Source of the DNA: Coriobacteriia bacterium | Lineage (GTDB): Bacteria > Actinomycetota > Coriobacteriia > Coriobacteriales > Eggerthellaceae | Assembly (NCBI GenBank): GCA_030530215.1 | Contig: JAUMVJ010000005.1 | Location: 24,016-88,015 of the forward strand | Length of the DNA: 64,000 nt | Direction: 5' to 3' | Shown: positions 1 to 9,812 of the stretch, piece after piece | Layout of the letters: each line of letters opens with the position of its first letter | Numbering within the stretch: the stretch's first letter is position 1 | The notes under the pieces: model-generated | What the model saw: the letters and a program-made list of their open reading frames with translations, nothing else | Database searches by the model: none | Told to the model about the DNA's origin: nothing | Made by a program: the position numbers and the translations under genes

Positions 1-28
1 TCCATGTTGGCCTCTGCCGTTTGTTTTA

Positions 29-58
29 TTGTAAGTCTAATAAAAAACTGCTGATAAT
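29..58 (+). promoter_or_regulatory. Candidate promoter of yerC
   Basis: A TTGTAA hexamer (29-34) and a GATAAT hexamer (53-58) are separated by 18 bases in an AT-rich stretch about 100 bases upstream of the first gene. Four of six and five of six bases match the vegetative consensus. Nothing else is recognisable in bases 1-160. Confidence 0.35.
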
Positions 59-160
59 TTAATTGGAAATTTGGGGAAGAAGGGCGGCTGTGCTGTTTCG
101 CTTTAGAGCGATGGAGTAAACTCTTTAAAACTCTTTTCTAACTCGTATGAGGGGGCATGC

Positions 161-445
161 ATGGCGGAAATCCGTACGCAGGAAGTCAACGATTTGTTGG
201 CCGTTTTAGCCGGCACTACCGACCCGGACAACGTGTACATGCTGCTGGAAGACCTTCTTACCGTGCGCGAAATTAAGGATGCTTCGCAGCGTCTTACCGT
301 GGCGCGTCTTCTTGACCAGGGGAAATCGTACAGCTCCATCGAGCGCGTTACCGGGGCAAGCGCCACCACGATCGCGCGTGTTTCCAAGGCCCTGAATTAC
401 GGCAGCGGTGGTTACAGCGCCGCCCTGAAAATGCTGGAGGGCTAG
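161..445 (+). CDS. yerC: TrpR-like protein YerC/YecD
   Basis: A 94-residue protein of the YerC/YecD branch of the Trp-repressor superfamily. It is all-helical; the C-terminal half carries a helix-turn-helix of the form SYSSIERVTGASATTIARVS (about residues 56-75), the DNA-reading part in TrpR. Length fits the family (about 90-105). The start is supported by a GAGGGGG stretch just upstream. The stop is followed one base later by the ATG of the deacetylase gene, so the two are almost certainly one transcript. In other bacteria YerC homologues are poorly characterised DNA-binding proteins; tryptophan as ligand is not implied. Confidence 0.9.
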   Translation: MAEIRTQEVNDLLAVLAGTTDPDNVYMLLEDLLTVREIKDASQRLTVARLLDQGKSYSSIERVTGASATTIARVSKALNYGSGGYSAALKMLEG

Positions 446-446
446 C

Positions 447-1895
447 ATGTCCGATCGCGATTATCACAGCTCAACGCAAGGACATTCGACTCAGGGGCGC
501 CCGCGAAGGTCGGCCTATGCCCAAATGCGCTTCGGGGACGCCCAACCTGGGCAGGAAACCCAGGACGCTCAAGCTTACTCGCGCTCGCAGGGCGGGCGAG
601 CTTACGCATCGCAGCACGGGCACACCGCCAGTGGCCGTGGGATAAGTGGCCGAACAGCCAGCAGCCGTGGGGCAGGCGCCCGAACCGCTAACGGCCGCGG
701 GGCAGCCGGCCGCACGGCAAACGGCCAGGTTGTTGTTAGGCGAGCCCCCAAGAAAAGCAGGCTCCCTCTCGTTGGCCTTGCGCTCGGCGTTCTGTTGATT
801 GCGGGCGTCGGCGCCTTCGGCATCACACAGCTCACAGGTGGCGGCACCCCTTCTTCAAGCAGCGGGCCGCTTACGGTTAGCGACACTACGCAAACGAACC
901 AGGCCGCTTCTTCTTCCGCAAACACCAACGGCACAAGCTCGACGGACAACGCCGACAAAGGCCAGATCATCCTTACCCTGGGCGGCAGCGCCGACACCTA
1001 TGTGGCGAAGGGCGAGGAATACATCGAATCCGGCTGCCATGCCTTCGACAAAACCGACGGCAACATTACCAGCCAGGTGAAAACCGAGGGTTCGGTGGAC
1101 GCCTCGACGGTGGGGGACTACAAGGTCACGTACTCGGTGACGGACTCGCAGGGCGCCACAGCCAGCAAAGAGCGCACCGTGCATGTGATCGACAACATGG
1201 ATAAAAACAAAGACGGCATCCCCGTGCTGATGTACCACTACGTCTACACCAAAGACGACCCGCCCAAAAAGAAGGACGCCAACTACCTGCTGGACACCAA
1301 GCTCGAGGCCCAGCTGAAATGGCTCACCAAAAACAAGCACTACTATCCTTCGTACCAGGAGCTCGCCGCCTATATCGACGGCAAGCATTCCCTGCCGCGC
1401 AAGTCGGTCATCCTCACTTTCGACGACGGCCAAGAAGGCTTTTTGAAGTACGGCATCCCGCTGCTCGAGAAGTACCAGGTGCCCGCCACCTCCTTCATCA
1501 TCTGCAACCAAAAGAAGGCCGCGCAGAAAATCTCTGATTACGCGAGCGAGTACGTGAGCTTCCAATCGCATTCTTACGCGTGCCACCAGGACGGACACAC
1601 CAACATCGGGCGTGGCGGCGCGATTTACGACAAAAGCGAGTCGCAGCTGATCAAAGAGGAAAAGAAGGCCACCGAGCTTTTGGGCACCAACGAGGCCTTC
1701 GCCTACCCCTACGGCGACGTGTCGGACGTGGCTCCTTCGGCCCTGAAAAAGGCGGGCTACCTGTGCGCTTTCACCATCCACAACGGTCGCGTTAAGAAGG
1801 GTGACGATCCGATGCAGCTCACGCGCGTACGCATGCTTGGCGAGTCGGCGCTCGAGGGCTTCAAGGCCCAAGTTCTGGGCGAGGACTACAAGTAA
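447..1895 (+). CDS. Membrane-anchored polysaccharide deacetylase with Ig-like domain
   Basis: 482 residues. Residues 1-105 are a Gly/Arg/Ser/Ala-rich, probably cytoplasmic and disordered segment with imperfect repeats (for example TANGRGAAGRTANGQ near 80-94). A single membrane helix spans about 106-128, followed by a Ser/Thr-rich linker, a DUF5011-type Ig-like domain (about 172-248) and a NodB deacetylase domain (about 257-482). The deacetylase motifs are TFDDG (324-328, catalytic Asp and metal Asp), SHSYACH (374-380, metal His pair) and AYPYGD (419-424). The family removes N- or O-acetyl groups from cell-wall glycans; here the enzyme would act outside the membrane on peptidoglycan or a related polymer. 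Second gene of the yerC operon. Confidence 0.88.
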   Translation: MSDRDYHSSTQGHSTQGRPRRSAYAQMRFGDAQPGQETQDAQAYSRSQGGRAYASQHGHTASGRGISGRTASSRGAGARTANGRGAAGRTANGQVVVRRAPKKSRLPLVGLALGVLLIAGVGAFGITQLTGGGTPSSSSGPLTVSDTTQTNQAASSSANTNGTSSTDNADKGQIILTLGGSADTYVAKGEEYIESGCHAFDKTDGNITSQVKTEGSVDASTVGDYKVTYSVTDSQGATASKERTVHVIDNMDKNKDGIPVLMYHYVYTKDDPPKKKDANYLLDTKLEAQLKWLTKNKHYYPSYQELAAYIDGKHSLPRKSVILTFDDGQEGFLKYGIPLLEKYQVPATSFIICNQKKAAQKISDYASEYVSFQSHSYACHQDGHTNIGRGGAIYDKSESQLIKEEKKATELLGTNEAFAYPYGDVSDVAPSALKKAGYLCAFTIHNGRVKKGDDPMQLTRVRMLGESALEGFKAQVLGEDYK

Positions 1896-2071
1896 GCGCG
1901 GAAGCTCGCGGGCCAACGAGAGAGCAGTTGCGGGCTGGCAAACGCGCAGCCGCGAAGCGGGGCAGCCTTGTCCCCGGATTTTGCGAGCAAACGCAAAGTA
2001 GTTCGACTAAAGGAAACATTCCAGGCGGATATTTGAGCAAAGGCAAACCGCCAGATACCAATTTTCGGCAA

Positions 2072-2099
2072 AACCAACCATCAGGAACCAACCATCAGG
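2072..2099 (+). repeat. 14-bp tandem duplication before the aminopeptidase
   Basis: AACCAACCATCAGG occurs twice back to back (2072-2085, 2086-2099), the second copy running into the AGGAAGGAA ribosome-binding site at 2098-2106. The frame is open back to 1928, but no ribosome-binding site supports an upstream start; the 1896-2110 stretch is best read as a leader. Confidence 0.7.
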
Positions 2100-2110
2100 A
2101 AGGAAACGAT

Positions 2111-3592
2111 ATGGAGCGTCCCAACGCGTGGAAGAAACTGAATGAAGAACAGCTGGCCGAGCTTGAAACCGTGAACGCCGGCTACATCGACTTTTTGAGT
2201 GAATGCAAAACCGAGCGTCGCGCTGCGGCCAAGTGCATCCAGCTGGCACAAGAGGCGGGCTACAAGCCTTTGTCCGAGCTTGTTGCGGCAGGCACCAAGT
2301 TGAAGGCTGGCGATAAGGTATGGGCCGACATCTACGGCAAGTCGGTTATCTTGCTCCAGCTGGGCACCAAGCCTTTGGAACAAGGCCTGAACATCTTGGG
2401 CGCCCACATCGATAGCCCGCGCTTGGACGTCAAGCAGAACCCGGTATACGAGGCTAATGAGCTGGCCTTCTTGGACACGCACTACTATGGCGGCATCAAG
2501 TCGTATCAGTGGGTCACTACGCCCCTGGCCCTGCATGGCGTGATTGCGAAGAAGGACGGCTCGGTTGTCGACGTCAACGTTGGCGAGGATGCGGGCGACC
2601 CCGTTTTCTGCGTGACCGACTTGCTTCCTCACCTGGGCGGCGAGCAGATGGCCAAGAAGGGCAACAACGTCGTCGAGGGCGAGGCGCTTGACCTTTTGGT
2701 GGGTAGCCGCCCGCTTGTCATCAAGAAGGACGAGGACGCTAGTGCGGACAGCTCCTCTGCCAACGCTACCAACGCCGACAAGCCCGAGGACGAGAAAACC
2801 TATGCCGAGAAGATCGAGGACATGGCCACCAAGGAAGCGGTGAAGGCCCAGCTGCTAAGTGTTCTTTCCCGGAAGTATGACATCGAGGAAGAGGACTTCC
2901 TGTCCGCTGAACTCGAGATCGTCCCCGCCGGCCCCGCCCGTGAGCTGGGCTTCGACCGCAGCATGGTTTTGGGCTATGGCCAGGACGATCGCGTGTGCGC
3001 CTACACCAGTCTGCTCGCCCAGTTGGCCGTGAACGACCCCGAGCGCACCGCGGTGTGCATCCTTGTGGACAAAGAGGAAATCGGTTCGGTGGGCGCAACG
3101 GGTATGACCAGCGCCTTCTTCGAGAACACGATTGCCGAGGTCATGGAGCTCGCGGGCGAATCGGGCGCCTTACCCCTGCGTCGCTGCCTGGCCAATTCCA
3201 ACATGCTCTCGAGCGACGTCTCGGCTGCCTTTGACCCGGCCTACGCCAGCGTGTTCGAGGCGAAGAACAGTGCCTTCGCCGGCCATGGTCTGGTGTTCAA
3301 CAAGTTCACGGGCGCGCGCGGCAAGTCTGGCTCCAACGACGCGAATGCGGAGTATGTTGCCAAGGTTCGTGCCTGCATGGACGATGCCGGCGTGTGCTTC
3401 CAGACCGCTGAGCTCGGTCGCGTGAATGCGGGCGGCGGCGGCACCATCGCCTACATCCCCGCGAAGTACGGTATGAACGTCATCGACTCCGGCGTTGCGG
3501 TTCTTTCGATGCATGCGCCTTGGGAGGTAACCAGCAAGGTCGACGTGTACGAGGCCTATCGCGGCTACATCGCTTTCTTGGGTATCGCCTAA
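2111..3592 (+). CDS. apeA: M18 family aminopeptidase
   Basis: 493 residues from the ATG at 2111, chosen because AGGAAGGAA lies 5-12 bases upstream; the open frame extends 61 codons further but is low-complexity and lacks a start signal. M18 enzymes are cytoplasmic di-zinc aminopeptidases that release N-terminal, often acidic, residues. Conserved metal ligands and catalytic residues are visible: His99 in GAHIDSP, Asp292 in GQDDR, Glu322-Glu323 in DKEEIGSVGA, Asp369 in SSDVS and His468 near the C-terminus. Residues about 205-235 are an acidic Ser/Ala insertion (KKDEDASADSSSANA) that is longer than usual. A strong terminator follows. Peptide scavenging is the likely role. Confidence 0.9.
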   Translation: MERPNAWKKLNEEQLAELETVNAGYIDFLSECKTERRAAAKCIQLAQEAGYKPLSELVAAGTKLKAGDKVWADIYGKSVILLQLGTKPLEQGLNILGAHIDSPRLDVKQNPVYEANELAFLDTHYYGGIKSYQWVTTPLALHGVIAKKDGSVVDVNVGEDAGDPVFCVTDLLPHLGGEQMAKKGNNVVEGEALDLLVGSRPLVIKKDEDASADSSSANATNADKPEDEKTYAEKIEDMATKEAVKAQLLSVLSRKYDIEEEDFLSAELEIVPAGPARELGFDRSMVLGYGQDDRVCAYTSLLAQLAVNDPERTAVCILVDKEEIGSVGATGMTSAFFENTIAEVMELAGESGALPLRRCLANSNMLSSDVSAAFDPAYASVFEAKNSAFAGHGLVFNKFTGARGKSGSNDANAEYVAKVRACMDDAGVCFQTAELGRVNAGGGGTIAYIPAKYGMNVIDSGVAVLSMHAPWEVTSKVDVYEAYRGYIAFLGIA

Positions 3593-3670
3593 GTAAGGAC
3601 AAAGCGCGGGCGTTGCCTGCGATAGAAGGTGGCGGGAGCGCCTGACGCAACACCGCACGCACCGTTAACG

Positions 3671-3720
3671 AAAAGCGCGGCGAGTGGGTCCGAACGGCAC
3701 CCTGCTCGCCGCGCGCTTTT
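3671..3720 (+). terminator. Terminator after the M18 aminopeptidase
   Basis: AAAAGCGCGGCGAG pairs with CTCGCCGCGCGCTTTT (two-base bulge), ending in TTTT. Confidence 0.75.
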
Positions 3721-3791
3721 GCGACAAGGCCTGGTTAAAGCGCAGCGCGTCGAAAAACAGTGAAAAACAAAGGAGCTTGCCTTGGTTGTGC

Positions 3792-3820
3792 TTAAGGAAA
3801 CGAGCGCGGCGGAGTACAAT
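3792..3820 (+). promoter_or_regulatory. Candidate guaB promoter
   Basis: TACAAT at 3815-3820 is a good -10 element about 75 bases upstream of guaB. At 17-base spacing the -35 position holds TTAAGG, only a half match, so the assignment rests mainly on the -10. Confidence 0.3.
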
Positions 3821-3895
3821 AGCGGGAATATCGCTCTTCATTCAGAAGAGTCGAGGGGTTGAACAATCGGACGTCATGAAAAAGGAGTTGCATCA

Positions 3896-5401
3896 ATGGC
3901 CTACATTTTCGAAGAACCTTCTCGTACCTTTAACGAGTATCTGCTTGTTCCCGGGTATTCCTCTTCCGAGTGCATCCCCGAAAAGGTCAGCCTGAAGACT
4001 CCTTTGGTCAAATACAAGCGTGGCGAGGAGCCCGCTTTGAGCCTGTCCATCCCCATGGTTTCCGCGGTTATGCAGGCTGTCTCCGACGATGGCATGGCCA
4101 TCGCTCTGGCTCAGGAGGGCGGCCTTTCCTTTATCTTCGGTTCTCAGACCATCGAAGATCAGGCCGCGATGATCCGCCGCGTCAAGGATCACAAGGCCGG
4201 CTTCGTCGTGTCCGACTCCAACCTTACCCCCGCGGCAACCCTGGCCGACGTCCTCGCTCTTAAAGAGGCTTCCGGCCACACCACCATGCCCGTCACCGAG
4301 AACGGCCGTTCCAACGGCAAGCTCCTGGGCATCGTCACCGGCCGCGATTACCGCGTGTCCCGCATGGACCCTGAAACTCCTGTCTCCGAATTCATGACCC
4401 CTCGTGAGAACCTGATCGTCGGCGGCCCCGAGACCACCCTTAAAGAAGCCAACGACATCATCTGGGACAAGAAGCTCAACAGCCTGCCCATCGTCGATGC
4501 CGAGGGCAACCTTATGTACATGGTTTTCCGTAAGGACTACGAATCTCACAAGTCCAACCCCAACGAGCTCTTGGATTCCCATAAGCGCTACATGGTTGGC
4601 GCGGGCATCAACACTCGCGACTACGCCGAGCGCGTCCCTGCTTTGGTTGATGCTGGCGTTGACGTTCTGACCATCGACTCCTCCGAGGGTTATTCCGAGT
4701 GGCAGTCGCGCACCATCGAGTGGATTCGCGCCCACTACGGCGATTCCGTGAAGGTTGGTGCCGGCAACGTTGTCGACGCCGAGGGCTTCCGCTTCCTGGC
4801 CGAGGCCGGCGCTGACTTCGTGAAGGTCGGCATCGGCGGCGGTTCTATCTGCATCACCCGTGAGCAGAAGGGTATCGGCCGTGGCCAGGCAACCGCTCTT
4901 ATCGACGTTGCTCGCGCCCGCGACGAGTACTTCGCCGAAACCGGCATCTACGTGCCCGTTTGCTCCGACGGCGGCACGGTTTACGATCATCACGTCACCT
5001 TGGCTTTGGCCATGGGCGCCGACTTCATCATGCTCGGCCGTTACTTCGCTCGCTTCGATGAGGCCCCCAACAACAAGGTTGTCGTTAATGGCCAGCACAT
5101 GAAGGAGTACTGGGGCGAGGGTTCCAGCCGCGCTCGCAACTGGCAGCGCTACGACCTGGGCGGCAAGAAGAAGGGTATGACCTTCGAGGAAGGCGTCGAT
5201 TCTTACGTCCCCTATGCAGGCTCGCTGCATGACAACGTGGCCATCACGCTTGCCAAAGTCAAGTCGACCATGTGCAACTGCGGTGCGCTCACCATCCCCG
5301 AGCTGCAGGACAAGGCCAAGCTCACCGTCATCAGCTCCACCTCGATTGTCGAGGGTGGCGCGCACGACGTCGTCCTGCGAGAAAAAGCTTCCCACAAATA
5401 A
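3896..5401 (+). CDS. guaB: IMP dehydrogenase, Tritrichomonas-type
   Basis: 501 residues; oxidises IMP to XMP with NAD, the committed step of guanine nucleotide synthesis. The TIM barrel is interrupted by a CBS pair (about residues 100-220). The catalytic loop is [19 protein letters not shown] with the nucleophile at Cys319, and the flap carries Arg418-Tyr419 in NWQRYDLGG. As I remember it, both numbers and the C-terminal wording ([31 protein letters not shown]) match the IMP dehydrogenase of the protozoan Tritrichomonas foetus rather than the common bacterial GPGSICTTR form. AAGGAG precedes the ATG. The gene stands alone, flanked by terminators. Confidence 0.95.
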   Translation: MAYIFEEPSRTFNEYLLVPGYSSSECIPEKVSLKTPLVKYKRGEEPALSLSIPMVSAVMQAVSDDGMAIALAQEGGLSFIFGSQTIEDQAAMIRRVKDHKAGFVVSDSNLTPAATLADVLALKEASGHTTMPVTENGRSNGKLLGIVTGRDYRVSRMDPETPVSEFMTPRENLIVGGPETTLKEANDIIWDKKLNSLPIVDAEGNLMYMVFRKDYESHKSNPNELLDSHKRYMVGAGINTRDYAERVPALVDAGVDVLTIDSSEGYSEWQSRTIEWIRAHYGDSVKVGAGNVVDAEGFRFLAEAGADFVKVGIGGGSICITREQKGIGRGQATALIDVARARDEYFAETGIYVPVCSDGGTVYDHHVTLALAMGADFIMLGRYFARFDEAPNNKVVVNGQHMKEYWGEGSSRARNWQRYDLGGKKKGMTFEEGVDSYVPYAGSLHDNVAITLAKVKSTMCNCGALTIPELQDKAKLTVISSTSIVEGGAHDVVLREKASHK

Positions 5402-5409
5402 GCTTTACC

Positions 5410-5440
5410 AGGCAGGTTGCGACTTCGCAGCCTGCCTTTT
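5410..5440 (+). terminator. guaB terminator
   Basis: AGGCAGG-TTGCG-ACTT-CGCAG-CCTGCCT hairpin followed by TTTT, nine bases after the guaB stop. Confidence 0.8.
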
Positions 5441-5513
5441 CCATTTACGTTTGCGACCGTTTGATAAGCGTTCGCTTGTAACCGGCGATGCTTGAAAAAA
5501 GCGAAGGAAGAGT

Positions 5514-8069
5514 ATGAAGGAATACAATCCGCACGAGATTGAACCGCGTTTGCAGAAGGCATGGGAAGACGCCAACGTCTACCATGTTGAGGAAAACTCC
5601 GATAAGCCCAAGAAGTACATCCTGGAGATGTTCCCGTATCCTTCCGGCGACATCCACATGGGCCACGTGCGCAACTACTCGATCGGCGACGTGACCGCTC
5701 GCTACTACAAGATGCGCGGCTACGACGTGCTTCATCCCATGGGTTGGGACGCTTTCGGCCTGCCCGCCGAGAACGCTGCCATCAAGCGCAACAGCCATCC
5801 CGCTAAATGGACCTATTCCAACATCGAAACTCAAAAGGCCAGCTTTAAGCGCATGGGCTTTTCCTACGACTGGGATCGCACGGTTGTTGCTTGCGACCCC
5901 GAGTACTACCGCTGGGGCCAGTGGATCTTCCTTCAGTTCTGGAAGAAGGGCCTGGTCGAGCGTCGCAACAGCCCTGTTAACTGGTGCCCCAAGTGCGCTA
6001 CCGTTCTTGCTAATGAGCAGGTGACCGAAGGCCGCTGCTGGCGTTGCGATTCCGAGGTGGAAAAGCGCGACCTCACCCAGTGGTACTTCAAGATCACCGA
6101 TTATGCGCAGGAGCTCCTGGACGATCTTGACCAGCTTAAGGGCTGGCCCGATCGCGTGAAGCAGCAGCAGGCCAACTGGATCGGCCGCTCCGAGGGCGCC
6201 GAGGTCGACTTCGTTCTGTGCGACGCCGAGGGCAATGCTCCCGCTAACCCCACCGCCGACGATATCATCACCGTCTTCACCACGCGCGCCGACACCCTGT
6301 TCGGCTGCTCCTTCTTCGTTTTGGCTCCCGAGTACAAGGGCCTAGACGCCTTGGTTGCGGGCACCGAGTACGAAGCTCCTGTTAAGGAGCTGGTCGAGGC
6401 CGCCAAGAAAGTCAGCGCTGTTGAGCGCGCCCAGGGCGATCACGAGAAGCACGGCGTATTCACCGGCCGTTACGCGGTTAATCCCATCAACGGCGAGAAG
6501 GTGCCCATCTGGGTGGCCGATTACATCGTCGCCGATTACGGCACGGGTGCTGTTATGGCGGTTCCTTGCGGCGACCAGCGCGACTTCGAGTTTGCACGCA
6601 AGTACGATCTGCCCATCATCCCCATCATCTTGGCCGACGGCGACCCTCTGATGGATCAGCTTAAGGGCGAGCAGAATCGCGTTGTCACCAGCGTCGATTG
6701 GGAAACTGCCATGGCCGCCGAGGGCACCTTGGTTCAGTCGGGCAAGTACACCGGCCTGGTGGGTGGCAAGCATTCCGAGGGCGAAGCAGCCATCGTTGCC
6801 GATCTTGAGGCTGCGGGTGTGGGCCGTCGCAAGGTGGAGTTCCGCCTGCGCGATTGGCTGATTAGCCGTCAGCGCTACTGGGGCAACCCCATCCCTGCTA
6901 TCCATTGCGAAGATTGCGGCGTTGTGCCCGTCCCCGAGGAAGATTTGCCCATTCGCCTGCCCGAGGATATCGATCTTGCCGCGGGCGAGACTCTGGCAAG
7001 CCATGACGAATTCGCCAAGTGCACCTGCCCCAAGTGCGGCAAGCCTGCCCGTCGCGAAACCGACACCATGGATACCTTTACCTGCTCCAGCTGGTATTAC
7101 CTACGCTATACCGACCCTCACAACACCGAGCTTCCCTTCGCCAAAGACAAGGTGAACGCCTGGATGCCGGTCGATCAGTACATCGGCGGTATCGAGCATG
7201 CCATTTTGCACCTGCTCTACAGTCGTTTCTTTACCAAGGTGCTGCGTGACCAGGGTTTGCTCGATTTCGACGAGCCTTTCACCAACCTGCTTTGCCAGGG
7301 CATGGTGCTCGACGCCAACGGCGACGTTATGTCCAAGTCGAAGGGCAACGTCATCAGCCCCGAATCGCAGATCGCCGAGTACGGCTGCGACGCCTGTCGT
7401 GCCTATATCCTGTTCATGGCTCCGCCTGAAAAGGATCTGCAGTGGGACGAGGACGGCCTGGCCGGCATTTACAAGTTCCTTAACCGCGCATGGCGCATCG
7501 TCAACGATTTGGCCGGGGCCGCCGACGAGCAGAGCTACTATCAGCCTGGCAACGAGGCCAAGGCCGAGGAGGCGGCTAAGGAGCTTTTGCGCGAGCGCCA
7601 TCGCGTTGCCGCCAAGGTGTGCGAGGACTTCGAGCGCAACAGCTTCAACACGGCCATCGCCGCCATTATGGAGCTTACCAACGCTGCTATCGCCTACCTG
7701 CGCTCCACCGCTCCCGAGGCGCGTGATGCATCCTTTGCCGCCGACATCGCCGAGGCCATCGTGAAGATGCTGGCACCCATCTGCCCGCATTGGTCTGAAG
7801 AGCTTTGGAACACGGTGCTCGGCCACAGCGATTCCGTGCACGTGCAGCCTTGGCCTGAGTTCGACCTGTCTAAGGCAAAGGCAAGCGAAGTTGAGCTTGC
7901 GGTGCAGGTCAACGGTAAGGTTCGCGCTAAGATCGTCGTCGACGCCGATGCTCCCGAAGAGGACGTCCGCACCGTTGCCTTGGATGCGGTGGCTTCAGCC
8001 GTCGAGGGCAAGGATGTGAAGAAGGTCATCGTTATTCCTGGACGATTGGTGAACATCGTAGCCAAGTAA
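5514..8069 (+). CDS. leuS: Leucyl-tRNA synthetase
   Basis: 851 residues, class I aminoacyl-tRNA synthetase that charges tRNA-Leu in the cytoplasm. Seen in order: the HIGH-type motif PSGDIHMGH (HMGH at 48-51), the CPKC zinc-type cysteines near 160, the large CP1 editing insertion (about 220-420), a second CxxC pair near 465-510, the KMSKS-type loop VMSKSKGN (near 604-611) and an anticodon-binding plus C-terminal domain. Length is close to the usual bacterial 800-880. A GAAGGAAG site precedes the ATG. No T-box leader is visible in the 70 bases between the guaB terminator and the start. Confidence 0.97.
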   Translation: MKEYNPHEIEPRLQKAWEDANVYHVEENSDKPKKYILEMFPYPSGDIHMGHVRNYSIGDVTARYYKMRGYDVLHPMGWDAFGLPAENAAIKRNSHPAKWTYSNIETQKASFKRMGFSYDWDRTVVACDPEYYRWGQWIFLQFWKKGLVERRNSPVNWCPKCATVLANEQVTEGRCWRCDSEVEKRDLTQWYFKITDYAQELLDDLDQLKGWPDRVKQQQANWIGRSEGAEVDFVLCDAEGNAPANPTADDIITVFTTRADTLFGCSFFVLAPEYKGLDALVAGTEYEAPVKELVEAAKKVSAVERAQGDHEKHGVFTGRYAVNPINGEKVPIWVADYIVADYGTGAVMAVPCGDQRDFEFARKYDLPIIPIILADGDPLMDQLKGEQNRVVTSVDWETAMAAEGTLVQSGKYTGLVGGKHSEGEAAIVADLEAAGVGRRKVEFRLRDWLISRQRYWGNPIPAIHCEDCGVVPVPEEDLPIRLPEDIDLAAGETLASHDEFAKCTCPKCGKPARRETDTMDTFTCSSWYYLRYTDPHNTELPFAKDKVNAWMPVDQYIGGIEHAILHLLYSRFFTKVLRDQGLLDFDEPFTNLLCQGMVLDANGDVMSKSKGNVISPESQIAEYGCDACRAYILFMAPPEKDLQWDEDGLAGIYKFLNRAWRIVNDLAGAADEQSYYQPGNEAKAEEAAKELLRERHRVAAKVCEDFERNSFNTAIAAIMELTNAAIAYLRSTAPEARDASFAADIAEAIVKMLAPICPHWSEELWNTVLGHSDSVHVQPWPEFDLSKAKASEVELAVQVNGKVRAKIVVDADAPEEDVRTVALDAVASAVEGKDVKKVIVIPGRLVNIVAK

Positions 8070-8226
8070 GTTCAATTCGATACTATGGTTGGCATCGCAG
8101 GATTGCCACTTGCATAGCTGGTATTCGACCTCGGTTCGCCGGGGTCGTTTCATTGCATGGCGAAGCTCGTTTTTTCTTGCGCGCTGTATGAACGATCGAA
8201 CGCCCGATGGGAAAGGAGGAACACCG

Positions 8227-8958
8227 ATGCCAACGCGTCGCGTCGTGAAAACGGGGCACCGGAGCCCCGCCCGATTCTTTCTTCGTGCGTTTGCTATTTT
8301 GCTTCTTGCGACCTTGCTGGCGCTCGGCGTACCCAACCTCGTTATGTTTCTGCAGAATACGGGCGACATTGAATCCACAGAGCAAATGACCGAGCAAAGC
8401 GAAAGCTTCAACGCTGATGCCATCATGGTATTGGGGGCCGCGGTTCACTCCGACGGCACGCCGTCGCCGCTTTTGCAGGACCGGCTTGATGTGGCCATCA
8501 AACTGTACAAGCAGGGCGTGGCGCCTAAGATCATCATGAGCGGCGACAACTCGGACAGCCACTACAACGAAGTCATGAATATGTGCAATTACGCCATTGG
8601 CCAGGGCGTAAGCAAGGATGACATTTTCTGCGACCATGCGGGCGTCAACACTTACGACAGCATGTACCGCGCGAAGAACGTCTTCGGCGCTGAGCGCTTG
8701 GTCATTGTGACCAACGAATATCACCTGTATCGCTCGATGTTTTTGTGCCGATCCTTCGGCATCGATGCTCGTGGTGTCGCCTCCGACCAGGGCAGCTACA
8801 CCGACATGGACTACTATGAGCAGCGCGAGTTCTTTGCGCGTATCAAGGATTTCTACGGTGCGCTGACCAACGCCGAGCCTTCCACCTACAGCGAGCCGGT
8901 GAGCCTTGCGGGCTCGGGCACGGCTACCCAATGGTGGAAGAAGAGCTCGCAGCAATAG
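8227..8958 (+). CDS. SanA/YdcF-family membrane protein (DUF218)
   Basis: 243 residues from the ATG at 8227, chosen for the AAAGGAGGA six bases upstream; the frame is open to 8089 without a ribosome-binding site. One membrane helix lies near residues 15-37, followed by a DUF218 domain facing outward: ADAIMVLGAAV (first strand), IIMSGDN, an EYHLYRS segment and an R-rich end. The family includes SanA of Escherichia coli, linked to envelope integrity and vancomycin exclusion; its biochemical activity is not settled. The C-terminal 25 residues are Ser/Thr-rich. It follows leuS by 157 bases with no clear terminator between, so read-through is possible. Confidence 0.8.
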   Translation: MPTRRVVKTGHRSPARFFLRAFAILLLATLLALGVPNLVMFLQNTGDIESTEQMTEQSESFNADAIMVLGAAVHSDGTPSPLLQDRLDVAIKLYKQGVAPKIIMSGDNSDSHYNEVMNMCNYAIGQGVSKDDIFCDHAGVNTYDSMYRAKNVFGAERLVIVTNEYHLYRSMFLCRSFGIDARGVASDQGSYTDMDYYEQREFFARIKDFYGALTNAEPSTYSEPVSLAGSGTATQWWKKSSQQ

Positions 8959-9090
8959 GCGCAGCTCTTGCGCAAGCCATCGGGCAGCGCGTGCCATTGG
9001 CTTGTAGGCGCTTGGCTTCGCGCGGGCATCTCTTCGAGGGCTTGCACGAAGCGATTAACGCGGTAGGTCCGCGCCCGAAGGCTCGCAGTC

Positions 9091-9537
9091 TTAAAGCTCC
9101 ACGAATTTCAGATTGGTAATTTGTCCGTTTTCAGCGGTGAGCTTGATGATGCTTTTGCTGCTGCCGCCTCGCGGCTTGCGCGTGCTGCCAGGGTTGAGGT
9201 AGCGGATGCCGTTGATCATTTCGTCGCGTGGAATATGGGTGTGCCCGTGCACGACCACCTGGGTTCCCTCGGGTGGGGTGTGGATATCTTCAGGGCGATG
9301 CGTCATGAAGAATTGCACGCCGCCCAGGTTGAAGCTTTCATTGAGCTTGGGGCCGCCCAGCTCCAGGGCGTCGCAGTTGCCGCGCACCGCAATTACCGGG
9401 GCGATAGTCTCAAGCTCCATTAGTACCACGGGGCGCTCGACGTCACCGGCGCACAGGATGTAATCGCAGCCGCTGAGCGCCTGGTAGGCCTCGGTGCTAA
9501 GCAGGCCGTGGATGTCAGAGCATATTCCAATGAGCAT
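9091..9537 (-). CDS. YfcE/MJ0936-family phosphodiesterase
   Basis: 148 residues from the ATG at 9537 (MLIGICSDIHG), preceded by AAAGGGA; the frame continues upstream to 9660 but that part resembles nothing. All calcineurin-type metallophosphoesterase motifs are present: SDIHG (D-x-H), AGDVE (GD), RGNCD (GNxD), THRP and HGHTH. Family members hydrolyse phosphodiesters with manganese or nickel; the physiological substrate is generally unknown. The gene converges with the DUF218 gene and is monocistronic. An operator-like array lies about 150-200 bases upstream. Confidence 0.88.
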   Translation of the reverse strand: MLIGICSDIHGLLSTEAYQALSGCDYILCAGDVERPVVLMELETIAPVIAVRGNCDALELGGPKLNESFNLGGVQFFMTHRPEDIHTPPEGTQVVVHGHTHIPRDEMINGIRYLNPGSTRKPRGGSSKSIIKLTAENGQITNLKFVEL

Positions 9538-9683
9538 GAGCGTTCCCTTTCGTTGGGGTGCTTTGTTGGCGAGCGAGCCGTTCTGTGAGCCCGCCCGATT
9601 CCTTAGGCGAGGGGAGGCCTGCTTGTTCTCACCGTATAGTTCGTCGATGCGGCGTGGCACGGTCTCCTTGATGTGGCGCGATG

Positions 9684-9745
9684 TGCCATGGTTTCACTAT
9701 GGTCAGGCCATAGTTGGGCCATGGTCTCGTGATCGGGCCATGGTC
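9684..9745. repeat. CCATGG / ATGG-CCAT element cluster
   Basis: Within about 60 bases there are three CCATGG palindromes, two of them in near-identical GGGCCATGGTC units, plus the inverted repeat ACTATGG-TCAGG-CCATAGT. The cluster lies between the tRNA-Lys terminator and the YfcE-type gene, on the promoter side of the latter. It could be an operator array; no known site is recognised. Confidence 0.5.
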
Positions 9746-9766
9746 GACAAAAGCTCGCACCAGACA

Positions 9767-9803
9767 AAACAAAAGGTGGCAGGCCGAAAACAACCTGCCA
9801 CCT
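9767..9803 (-). terminator. Terminator after tRNA-Lys
   Basis: Read on the minus strand, AGGTGGCAGG and CCTGCCACCT form a ten-pair stem followed by TTTTGTTTTG, directly downstream of the tRNA. Confidence 0.85.
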
Positions 9804-9812
9804 GTAGTTTCG

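Noticed and set aside
855..1916. 353-codon minus-strand frame opposite the deacetylase
   Set aside because: The plus-strand gene has all catalytic motifs; the antisense product has none.
1928..2110. 61-codon N-terminal extension of the M18 aminopeptidase
   Set aside because: Low-complexity, contains the 14-bp duplication, and the Shine-Dalgarno site fits only the ATG at 2111.
3893..5395. A 500-codon open frame on the minus strand exactly opposite guaB
   Set aside because: It mirrors guaB almost base for base, has no ribosome-binding site or recognisable motif, and such antisense frames arise from the strong codon bias of highly expressed GC-rich genes.
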